A stretch of DNA of 64,000 nt from positions 129,345 to 193,344 of the forward strand of contig JAUSFM010000009.1 in NCBI GenBank assembly GCA_030651375.1, written 5' to 3'. This document shows, piece by piece, positions 56,353 to 64,000 of this stretch (within the stretch, counting starts at the first letter, position 1; every line of letters starts with the position of its first letter). This DNA is from Candidatus Woesearchaeota archaeon (lineage in GTDB: Archaea > Nanobdellota > Nanobdellia > Woesearchaeales > UBA12501). A program made the translations under genes and the position numbers. The notes under the pieces were generated by a model that worked only from the letters and a program-made list of their open reading frames with translations, was not told where the DNA came from and did no database searches.

Positions 56353-57509
56353 TTTTTCGCCTTTGAGAGTACCTTGTCAAAACTCTTTGATTTAATTGAT
56401 AAATAATTTAATGCATCAGTATAGGTTATGTGGGATTTGTCATAATTATTAGCAACTAGAGAAATGAACTTATTTCCAACTTCAGAAAGACATCTTACTT
56501 CAGAGGGTATTCCTCCGCCAGTTCCTTTTTCAGCTTCTGTTTTAGGCTTGATTTCTTCTTTCTTGAATCGTGCTAGAATAGCGTCATAATCTTTTATTTC
56601 AATATAATTTAATTTAAGCATATTCAAGAGAAGCATTGCTTTACTGACTTTGTATCTATTTGATAGATATTTGAGAGTTTCTTTTTGAGTAAGATTTGCC
56701 TTGTTTGTATTAAAAGCTGATTTTGCTAAGTCTTTAGGCAATAGAAATGCTGATGCAAATTCGTTGCACCATTTTTCTACATTATCTTTAAATGTATAAG
56801 TTGCATCGGGCAAATCAATTACTGATTCGCCTAGAAGGATGTGAGCGAATTCGTGCATTAATGAGAATATTCGAGCTTCAATGTTGTCTTTTGTATTTAC
56901 TACGATTACACTTGGTGTTTCATCTACAAAGACAAATCCCCGTGCATCTTCAACAGGCATTGAGAACTGGAATAAATAAATATTTTGTTCTTCAAGAAGA
57001 TCTCTTAAGTAATTGAATAATTCATAGGGCGATTTGAATTTTCTTTGTTTTTCTTCAGTTAGATTGAATTTTTCTCTAAACTTTAGAGCAACTGTTTCTG
57101 AATTGTCTGATATTTTTGCCCTTTCTATTTTTGATTTAGTGTCATAGTCAACATTTCGGGATAGTTCTTTACTAAGTTCTTGCAATCTTCTTGCATGTCT
57201 CATTACAAAAATTGTTTTTTTGTCAAATTTATTAGTTTTGTCAGGAAGCATTCTATAGTCTTTTGGCTTTGGTTTTTCTGTCAGAGGTTTTGATAATAGA
57301 AACGATGCAACAGGTCTTTTGAATATGTGTGATAACTCTTCCAATTGCCTAAACGATGGCTTTTTCTCTCCAGATTCCATCTTTTCAATATTTTGAGTAC
57401 TGGTTTTTAGACGCTTCGCTATCTCTTCTTTTGTCCATCCTGAACTTTCTATTAACCACTTTAGGACAGATGTTTCCACACTTACGGTGATTGGTTGGTT
57501 TCTGGACAT
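56349..57509 (-). CDS. XRE HTH with ImmA/IrrE metallopeptidase domain
   Basis: 386 residues. N-terminal XRE HTH (GWTKEEIAKRLKTSTQNIEKMESGEKKPSFRQLEEL), then ImmA/IrrE with the zinc motif SLMHEFAHILLGESV and a following Asn/Glu helix (WCNEFASAFLLP). ImmA-type proteases cleave repressors in mobile elements; paired with DUF4411 it likely acts as regulator/antitoxin. Confidence 0.9.
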   Translation of the reverse strand: MSRNQPITVSVETSVLKWLIESSGWTKEEIAKRLKTSTQNIEKMESGEKKPSFRQLEELSHIFKRPVASFLLSKPLTEKPKPKDYRMLPDKTNKFDKKTIFVMRHARRLQELSKELSRNVDYDTKSKIERAKISDNSETVALKFREKFNLTEEKQRKFKSPYELFNYLRDLLEEQNIYLFQFSMPVEDARGFVFVDETPSVIVVNTKDNIEARIFSLMHEFAHILLGESVIDLPDATYTFKDNVEKWCNEFASAFLLPKDLAKSAFNTNKANLTQKETLKYLSNRYKVSKAMLLLNMLKLNYIEIKDYDAILARFKKEEIKPKTEAEKGTGGGIPSEVRCLSEVGNKFISLVANNYDKSHITYTDALNYLSIKSKSFDKVLSKAKK

Positions 57510-57542
57510 TTGAGTTAGTTAATTTGTCTGTATTGATTAAGT

Positions 57543-60527
57543 TTATTGTTTCTTTCCTGAATATTTCTCTTTTTTCTCAGCAACAGCCATAACTGGTAAA
57601 TCTGTTACTGCGTAAGCATTGATTTTCTTGTCCTTCGTTTTTGCATATTCATGGTAAACAAGATCAAATAGAGCAGTTTTTAATCTGGATTTTAGTTTAT
57701 CATTATCTACAATTCGCTTATAAAATGTCATATTACTATTAAGGAGTTTAGTCATTTCCTCATTAAAATACTTGTCAAATATTGCTTTAACATTATCTTT
57801 TGAATTGTGTTCTAATTTGCTTAATAAATCAATATTTCCCATCAAATTGTCTTTTACCCTGCCAAGAAATACTTTATCGTCATCTGTAAAATCAGTTCCG
57901 AAAGCGTCATTTAAGTCTTTGATTATTTTTGATAGCTTTTGGTTATCTTCAGGAGAGAATTCTCCAACGCCATCTGAAATAGGTTTAAGTTCTCCGTCAG
58001 CAGTCAATATAATTGACTTTTTTCCTTTATCAACTATCTTGTAAGAATCTATATCAACATCTTGAAGTACAGTATATGGTAAAGGATTGTTTATTGTAGG
58101 TAGTTTTTTCTGTAAAAATTTATTGAAAATATACATCTTTTCAAGATTTAAATCACTAAACGGAACAAGTTGAGAAAGGAATCCATAAATATTTTGATAT
58201 CGTTTTAATGTCTTTTTGAATTCTACTTGCTCTTTCTTGTTTTTATTTTTGAAAGATTCAACAATTGGATTAAGTATTGCGTGAAGTTTTGGCTGGTTGG
58301 CATTTGTTTTCCAATTCTTTACAAAATTATCAACATCGCTTGTTTCAAAGACTTGATAATCCAGAAGCTTATCATGGAGTTCGTACAGTTTATGAGGATC
58401 TGTCGCTTCAGAGAGGAATGTAAACTCATAGTATGGCTGGAATGCCTTTTGTATAACCTCTGTCTTATTTGCAAAATCTAATATGAGCGTATCATTCTTA
58501 GTTTGATATATTCTGTTTGCTCTACTTAATGTCTGGACTGCTGTAATACCATTTAGAAGCTTATCCACATAAATGGTATGGAGCAATGGCTGGTCAAATC
58601 CGGTCTGGAATTTATTTGCAACTATGAGTATTTTATAGTCATCTGAAGCGAACGCATTTTCTATTGTTGTCTTTGATGGCAGATTGTTCATTGAATCTTC
58701 AGTATATTCTTGTTCATCATGCTTAACGGTGCCAGTAAATGCGACGAGTGTCTTAATCGGTAAATGTTCTTCTTTTATCATTTTATCAAATGCTTTTTTG
58801 TATAGGACTGCATGAAGTCTTGATCTTGTGACGACCATTGCTTTTGCTTTACCGCTTATTTTATTAACTGTCGAACTCATAAAATGATTGAGCATGATAT
58901 CGGTTTTTCTTCCAATTGCTACAGGATGCTTCTCAACAAAGTTTCTCAATAACTTTTTTGCTTTTTTATCTTCATATTCTGGGTCGTCAGTTATTTTCTT
59001 GAAAAGCTTAAAGTATGTTTCATAAGTGAGATAATTCTTTAAAACATCTAATATGAAGCCTTCCTCTATTGCTTGCTTCATGGTATAAAGATGGAATGGG
59101 TGGAATTTTCCTCTATCATCTTTTGTTCCAAACATTTCCAAAGTTTTATTCTTCGGTGTTGCTGTGAATGCAAAGAAACTGATATTTTTGGTTGACTTGA
59201 TTGTTTCAATTTCTTTTAATATCTCTTCATCTGACTCATCCAAATCTTGGCTTTCTAACGCTTCAGCTTCTTCCAAACTATTTGTTGTCAGTGCTCTTTT
59301 TAGTGCTCGTGCATTTGCACCAGCTTGAGACGAATGTGCTTCATCAATAATAACCGCATATTTCCGGTTAGGGAATTCACTAAGTTCTTCTAGAATGTAG
59401 GGGAATTTTTGAATCGTCGTTACTACAATATTGCTTCCTGTTTTTAGTGCTTCAGCAAGGTCTGATGAATGTTTCTTTTCATCTATAACTTCAACAATTC
59501 CTTTTATTTTTTCTATTCCCTGCACTTGATCTTGAAGTTGTTTATCTATTACTTTCCTGTCTGATACAACAATAACCATATCAAATACTCTATTATCTTG
59601 TTTGTCAAATTTATTGATTAAGCCATGGGAAAGCCACGCTATCGTATTTGTTTTTCCGCTTCCTGCACTATGTTGGATAAGGTAGTTTTTACCTGGCTTC
59701 GCATCTGATAAAAGATTATTGGTACATTCAAACTGATGGTATCTTGGGAAGATTGGCTTTTCTATTCCCTCTTTATCTTTCTTCATATAGATAAAATTAG
59801 ATAGTAATTTTGAAAGTTTGTTTATCTGCAAGATATCGTTGTATAAGTAAGATGTTTTATAGTCATTTTGAACTTGTGGATTGTCAAGTGCTTTATTAAA
59901 TGGCAAGAATTCTGTCCTGTACCCTTCAAGCTTTGTTGCCATGAATATTTTTTCATCGCTCATGGCAAAATGGACTAATGTCTTTTGGAAAATCACTTCT
60001 TTTGGATCTCTATCATTTTTGTATTGTGAGATTGCCTTTTCAACACCTTGCGAAAATGTATCTTTTAACTCGATTGTAATAATAGGAAGACCATTGATGA
60101 AAATGACTAAATCCAATCTGTTTCCCTTCTCTTTATGTTCGTACTCTAATTCATCAATGACAGAAAATATGTTCTTTTCAAATTTACTGAATAAGTCTGG
60201 ATTCTTATTATTGTTTGGCTTTGGATAGAACAATTGGAAATTACATCCAACATCTTTAAACCCATTTCTTAAAATGTTTATTGTTCCTTTTGCGTCAATC
60301 TCTTTGACTAGTCTGAACAGGAATTTTTCTTCTGATTTGTCTCCGTAGATTTTTTGGAATTTCTTCCATTCTTTCTCTTGAGTATCTTGAATGAATTTAA
60401 GCGTTAATTCAGCGTCAATGCAAGCTCCTTTGTTAAAAGCTTGAGTTGTTCGTTTGTGATATCCTGTTGAGACTAGATGAGCAATAATATCGTTCTGAAA
60501 TCCCTTTTCTGAAGTGTCTGATGTCAT
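57543..60527 (-). CDS. hsdR: Type I restriction enzyme R subunit
   Basis: 994 residues. PD-(D/E)xK nuclease near residues 138-155 (RLDLVIFINGLPIITIELKD), Walker A SAGSGKTNTIAW near 292, DEAH box VIIDEAHSSQAG near 394, motif III FFAFTATPKNKT, and helicase C-terminal motifs (FQTGFDQPLLHTIYVDK; LSRANRI). Translocates and cuts unmodified DNA together with HsdM/HsdS. Stop codon intact; start overlaps hsdS end by 4 nt. Confidence 0.95.
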   Translation of the reverse strand: MTSDTSEKGFQNDIIAHLVSTGYHKRTTQAFNKGACIDAELTLKFIQDTQEKEWKKFQKIYGDKSEEKFLFRLVKEIDAKGTINILRNGFKDVGCNFQLFYPKPNNNKNPDLFSKFEKNIFSVIDELEYEHKEKGNRLDLVIFINGLPIITIELKDTFSQGVEKAISQYKNDRDPKEVIFQKTLVHFAMSDEKIFMATKLEGYRTEFLPFNKALDNPQVQNDYKTSYLYNDILQINKLSKLLSNFIYMKKDKEGIEKPIFPRYHQFECTNNLLSDAKPGKNYLIQHSAGSGKTNTIAWLSHGLINKFDKQDNRVFDMVIVVSDRKVIDKQLQDQVQGIEKIKGIVEVIDEKKHSSDLAEALKTGSNIVVTTIQKFPYILEELSEFPNRKYAVIIDEAHSSQAGANARALKRALTTNSLEEAEALESQDLDESDEEILKEIETIKSTKNISFFAFTATPKNKTLEMFGTKDDRGKFHPFHLYTMKQAIEEGFILDVLKNYLTYETYFKLFKKITDDPEYEDKKAKKLLRNFVEKHPVAIGRKTDIMLNHFMSSTVNKISGKAKAMVVTRSRLHAVLYKKAFDKMIKEEHLPIKTLVAFTGTVKHDEQEYTEDSMNNLPSKTTIENAFASDDYKILIVANKFQTGFDQPLLHTIYVDKLLNGITAVQTLSRANRIYQTKNDTLILDFANKTEVIQKAFQPYYEFTFLSEATDPHKLYELHDKLLDYQVFETSDVDNFVKNWKTNANQPKLHAILNPIVESFKNKNKKEQVEFKKTLKRYQNIYGFLSQLVPFSDLNLEKMYIFNKFLQKKLPTINNPLPYTVLQDVDIDSYKIVDKGKKSIILTADGELKPISDGVGEFSPEDNQKLSKIIKDLNDAFGTDFTDDDKVFLGRVKDNLMGNIDLLSKLEHNSKDNVKAIFDKYFNEEMTKLLNSNMTFYKRIVDNDKLKSRLKTALFDLVYHEYAKTKDKKINAYAVTDLPVMAVAEKKEKYSGKKQ

Positions 60528-61891
60528 GCGGTAGCCTCTCTTACGTCAACTTTCCCTGTTACGACATGATGGATAAGCGACTTTTTATATTCTTCCATGA
60601 GTTCAATCTTTTTTTCTATCTTTTCAATGGTTTGATCTATCTTGGAAGTTTCTTTGTCGAGATACGAAGAGATTTGGAGTTGTTCAGATGGCGTAGGTAA
60701 AAAGAATTTATATTCCAAAATATCCCAAATATCTAAACTTGCTTGGTTTGCAGTCCCATGGGCATGAATATCTAGGTATTTTCTAAACGAATCTGTTCTT
60801 AACAAGTATGTAAAATAAGATAATCTTATTTTATTAGTTTTATCTAATTCTAATCTAACGGTATTTTGATTTAATAATGAATTTGAAAATTTTGATGGAA
60901 CTACTGCAAATTGTCCTACTGCAGATTCTTTTACTTCAGGTTTACTCCCGACAGTGCTTAAAATAATATCTTCTACATGTAATTTAACTTTCTGAAATTC
61001 TTTTGCTAATTCGTAGGGTATAAAACTTTCTCCTTCTATAATGGTTTCATTTTTAATATCTGTTGCTTTAACTACGGGTACACCAGAATCAGCGAATATT
61101 TCTGATTTAAATGCAAAGCCCTTTGTGGTAGAACAAAAATGTTTAATTTTATGTTCTTCCCAACCTAAAACCGTTTCACCAATCCATTCAATTCCAGAAT
61201 CTTTCAGTTTTGCTTTTTGATTGAGTCCTTTTGTCACAACGTGATTGATGAGCGCGATACGTTTTTCTTTGAGAAGGTCTATGAGGTGTTGGTCTTTTGA
61301 GATGAGAAAATCTATTTCTGAGGATTTGATATCTAGAAAAGAGGTGATGAGAGATTGCTCTTGAAAAGAGGGAACGGCTATTTGCATATTCGCATATTTC
61401 TGCCCATTGAAATTTTCAATTGTTGTCTGCACAGAGTATAATTTTATCTGAGCAAAAAATGATTCTGATCTTGTAAAATAATATAAAAATTTACTGTCAT
61501 TTGAATTATTTGCTACAAATCTAACTAAATATCCAGCAAAGGAACATACTCCATGTTTCTTATTATCATAATACAAAGAAGTTCCTACTGAACCACTTCT
61601 TGCAATGAGCACATCACCCCTATTTAGTAAATATTCTTTATTAATTGTTTTGAAAGGCAAGTAAACTCCATTCTCAATTAATCTATTATTCTCACTAATA
61701 TCAGTAATTCTCAAAAAACGAATACCCTCATCAACATATTTCTCTGCAGGTTCATTTAATCCATATTCTGCGCTTTTAGAACATATATGTTTAACTCTAT
61801 TTATCTCCCAACTCTCAGGAATCTTCCCAATCCATTGAACTCCGGATTCTTTGTATTTTGGATAGGGTTTTAGTTTCACTTTATACCTCAT
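60524..61891 (-). CDS. hsdS: Type I restriction enzyme S (specificity) subunit
   Basis: 455 residues with two target-recognition halves: YKESGVQWIGKIPESWEINRVKHI at the start and LKDSGIEWIGETVLGWEEHKIKHF near residue 222, each followed by a TRD and a conserved coiled coil (SFLDIKSSEIDFLISKDQHLIDLLKEKR and SYLDKETSKIDQTIEKIEKKIELMEEYKK). Sets the bipartite recognition site. Overlaps the DUF4868-like gene by 11 nt. Confidence 0.93.
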   Translation of the reverse strand: MRYKVKLKPYPKYKESGVQWIGKIPESWEINRVKHICSKSAEYGLNEPAEKYVDEGIRFLRITDISENNRLIENGVYLPFKTINKEYLLNRGDVLIARSGSVGTSLYYDNKKHGVCSFAGYLVRFVANNSNDSKFLYYFTRSESFFAQIKLYSVQTTIENFNGQKYANMQIAVPSFQEQSLITSFLDIKSSEIDFLISKDQHLIDLLKEKRIALINHVVTKGLNQKAKLKDSGIEWIGETVLGWEEHKIKHFCSTTKGFAFKSEIFADSGVPVVKATDIKNETIIEGESFIPYELAKEFQKVKLHVEDIILSTVGSKPEVKESAVGQFAVVPSKFSNSLLNQNTVRLELDKTNKIRLSYFTYLLRTDSFRKYLDIHAHGTANQASLDIWDILEYKFFLPTPSEQLQISSYLDKETSKIDQTIEKIEKKIELMEEYKKSLIHHVVTGKVDVREATA

Positions 61892-62879
61892 CTCCTTTAG
61901 AGGGGTATCTTACCAATTTTTCTTTGTTCCAGTCAGGAGTCGCAATTTTTTCATCAATTAAGTCCAGTAAATCTTTAAGATTGTTAGAATCTTCAATTTT
62001 TATCTTATCTACTTCTACGCTGAAGCTATATTTATCGCCTCTTTGTTCTTTTAGAGTTTTTATCTTTTCAAACGTAATTTCATCTTTATATTTGTTAAAA
62101 ATTCTTGTAATCTGGGAATTTAATGAACCGTTCTGAATAATGGTTTCTTTTAGTTTTAGAATATTTCCCTCAGAATCTGTTTTATCAGTCACTACATCAG
62201 CAACTTCAATAAAATTAAAATTATTAAAGAATTCTCTAGACCTATTTATACAATATTCATTTAATCTAAACAGAGTTTTGAAGTTCTTTCGGTGATATAT
62301 TAAAATTTTATCACAATATAATCTTCGTTCATTGTCTGTATTGCCATCTATTAGGAAGTTTTTAAAAAAGATAAAATCAATGTAATCATCAAAATAGATA
62401 AAATCTCCCTCTAATTCTTCAATATCACCTTGATGTATGGAAAACTTCTTTTTTGCACTAACTGAAACTCTGCCTAATTTTCTAAAATACAATAATTCCT
62501 GACCTTGTTTTGAAAATTTTAGGATAGTGTAATAGTAATCTGAATAGTTGTTAGTTGCTAAGTCTATTTCTTCAGCAGAAAGTTTTCCCAGAAGATTGTT
62601 AAAATAATTATTCTGCTCAGCTAACTCAGCTTTTGTTATTTGATAATCTCTTGTATTAGAATCATCACTCATAAATTCATGAAACGCATCTAAATTTAAG
62701 CTAAAGTTATCACCTTCTCCACATAAGTATCTTTTGATTATTTCTTTAAATTTTTCTTTAAGATCATCACTAACGTTCAATTTTTTAACAGAAAGATATT
62801 CCTCTTCTGAAACACATTTTCTAGTATCTCTTTTTATTAAGAACGCCTCAACCGTCCAATCCTGTAAGTTTAGTTCCAC
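61881..62879 (-). CDS. DUF4868-like protein, candidate KwaB of a Kiwa system
   Basis: 332 residues, the size of KwaB. Fits the DUF4868 outline: a middle ELLYFRKLGRVSVSAKKKFSIHQGD, then FDDYIDFIFFKNFL, CDKILIYHRKNFKTLFRLNEYC and EFFNNFNFIEVADVV. Kiwa KwaB works with the membrane protein KwaA against phage. The gene is translationally coupled on both sides (KwaA-like upstream, hsdS downstream). Family call is by pattern recall, so a profile search is decisive. Confidence 0.6.
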   Translation of the reverse strand: MELNLQDWTVEAFLIKRDTRKCVSEEEYLSVKKLNVSDDLKEKFKEIIKRYLCGEGDNFSLNLDAFHEFMSDDSNTRDYQITKAELAEQNNYFNNLLGKLSAEEIDLATNNYSDYYYTILKFSKQGQELLYFRKLGRVSVSAKKKFSIHQGDIEELEGDFIYFDDYIDFIFFKNFLIDGNTDNERRLYCDKILIYHRKNFKTLFRLNEYCINRSREFFNNFNFIEVADVVTDKTDSEGNILKLKETIIQNGSLNSQITRIFNKYKDEITFEKIKTLKEQRGDKYSFSVEVDKIKIEDSNNLKDLLDLIDEKIATPDWNKEKLVRYPSKGDEV

Positions 62880-63442
62880 TCTTTAAACACCTTCCCATCT
62901 AATTGAGACACTTTGATGTATCCTGTTAAGTATTGTTTTTTTGAGATAATGATTAACTCTTTTCCATCTTTGGTTTTAACATTTAAAATGTAATAGGGTA
63001 TATAAAAAAGATTATATAATATCCCGTTTTCTTCTTTCAATATCAATACTAATCCTATAACAATAAAGATAATAGATCCTACAACCACGCTGGTCTTGGA
63101 AATTGTGTTGTCTTTGATGAATTCCGCTAAGAAAAGTATGAATGGAGAAAGTGAGCTAATGATATACCTCACATGAGAAGATTTCATTTCAGTACTTCTT
63201 ATGTTAATCTCTTTATCTTGGTTTTTACTTTTTTTTAAAATAACCTGATAAAAGAGGTATACTGAAATAATGGAGAACATACACAAGATAAGGAATATTA
63301 TATATTCTGGTTGGATTATATCTTTTATCGACCAAGATGTAATTCTTTTAGACAGAAAATAAGCCCAATAAACATATATCGGGAAGAAAGCTGTAAAAAC
63401 ATGCAATATCTTTCCGTAAAGATTCAATCGCTTTACCATCAC
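62870..63442 (-). CDS. Four-TM membrane protein, candidate KwaA
   Basis: 190 residues with four membrane helices: ILHVFTAFFPIYVYWAYFL, YIIFLILCMFSIISVYLFYQV, YIISSLSPFILFLAEFI and VVVGSIIFIVIGLVLIL, and a cytosolic C-terminus (KDGKELIIISKKQYLTGYIKV). Length, topology and the coupled DUF4868-like neighbour match KwaA. Start overlaps the hsdM stop by 4 nt. Confidence 0.58.
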   Translation of the reverse strand: MMVKRLNLYGKILHVFTAFFPIYVYWAYFLSKRITSWSIKDIIQPEYIIFLILCMFSIISVYLFYQVILKKSKNQDKEINIRSTEMKSSHVRYIISSLSPFILFLAEFIKDNTISKTSVVVGSIIFIVIGLVLILKEENGILYNLFYIPYYILNVKTKDGKELIIISKKQYLTGYIKVSQLDGKVFKEWN

Positions 63443-64000
63443 TCAACATCCTCCTTAATGAGTTCCTGTATCTCTGAAGTCACTTGTGTAATGTCCTTTT
63501 CAATATCTTCAAGCGCTCTTGGTGCTTCGTACTTGTAAAAGTATTTAGTAAAATTAATCTCATATCCTATTTTGTCTTTGGAACGATCCATCCACGCATC
63601 AAGATAATAAGGAGTTACTTCTTTCTTGAAATAAGCACCTATATCCTGCTTTAATGGGATTTTCTCGGAGTCACGTAAATTGCTATCTACGACTTTTTTG
63701 CCTTTTACGAGAACGTATTCGGCAGTATCATCATGTTCAGATAATGCCATAATAATTGCGTTGACAAAGTTTGGAGCTAATCCAAATTCTTTCAAAGCTT
63801 TCTTTATTTTTTCCTCAAACTTATCCCAGTTTTTGTAAGTATCTGGACCAATTGTTTTCAAAGCTTTAACAATAGCTTCTTGTTTTTCTTTTCCAGCAGT
63901 CTCTTCTTCAAGCTTTTCTTCAGGATTTTTAGATTTACTCTCACTAAGTTTTGCAAATGCAGAAACAGAGTACAAATTTTCCAGCCTTTCTTCATTTACA
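63439..64000 (-). CDS. hsdM: Type I restriction enzyme M subunit, C-terminal part (partial)
   Basis: The frame runs open to the window edge (VNEERLENLYSVSAFAKLS), so the start lies beyond 64000. Visible are the HsdM C-terminal hallmarks: SEKIPLKQDIGAYFKKEVTPYYLDAWMD and KIGYEINFTKYFYKYEAPRALEDIEKDI, then a helical tail. The catalytic NPPF part is outside the window. First gene of the operon hsdM-kwaA-kwaB-hsdS-hsdR as far as visible. Confidence 0.9.
   Translation of the reverse strand, partial: VNEERLENLYSVSAFAKLSESKSKNPEEKLEEETAGKEKQEAIVKALKTIGPDTYKNWDKFEEKIKKALKEFGLAPNFVNAIIMALSEHDDTAEYVLVKGKKVVDSNLRDSEKIPLKQDIGAYFKKEVTPYYLDAWMDRSKDKIGYEINFTKYFYKYEAPRALEDIEKDITQVTSEIQELIKEDVE

Overview
The window looks like a chromosomal contig from a DPANN archaeon of the Woesearchaeota/Pacearchaeota type. 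The evidence is archaeal: Bud32, Cbf5, DUF357, PAC2, an AbrB-PhoU regulator and TrmB regulators; TATA boxes about 25 nt upstream of start codons, giving leaderless or nearly leaderless genes; tRNA genes without an encoded CCA; and tRNA introns with bulge-helix-bulge (BHB) folds. Phylum-level placement is inference.

Layout. 1-6 kb: the end of a nucleotidyltransferase-like gene, a HicAB pair, phosphonopyruvate decarboxylase, envelope and hypothetical genes, and tRNA-Glu. 6-14 kb: a fused fructose-1,6-bisphosphatase/aldolase, tRNA-Gly with a T-loop intron, tRNA-Lys and tRNA-Ser each followed by repeat units that duplicate the tRNA 3' end, uridine kinase and an M1 aminopeptidase. 14.9-21.1 kb: tRNA-Met and three long-variable-arm tRNA or tRNA-like genes, each with a T-loop intron and a degenerate copy of its own 5' half just upstream of its promoter. 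Two of these loci also carry a helically phased TTCCG/CGGAA array. 21-48 kb: ChlI/ChlD-like AAA and VWA proteins, a MoxR/DUF58/BatA-like VWA cluster interrupted by a VapBC-TrmB-barrel insertion, an NSS transporter, MutY-like glycosylase, Cbf5, DoxX, VOC, a LysM-M15 peptidase and small toxin-antitoxin pairs.

48.3-64 kb is AT-richer and is a defence or accessory island. It starts as a cassette array: three gene blocks (DUF262-HNH with a frameshifted EcoRI-type methyltransferase; methyltransferase, cysteine desulfurase-like protein and TrmB; a multi-pass membrane protein) separated by structured sites. The sites have an 11-bp stem, an AAG, a hairpin, a TTTGGG and a second hairpin. The 7-nt ends of each block are exact inverted complements, as in integron cassettes, but no integrase lies in the window. 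Next come PIN and XRE-ImmA genes, then a type I restriction-modification operon (hsdM partial, hsdS, hsdR) with two genes nested in it that resemble the Kiwa system (4-TM protein and DUF4868-like protein).

The strongest candidates for undescribed biology are the tRNA architecture, the tRNA-3'-end repeat units, the cassette array and the Kiwa-like pair inside a type I operon.
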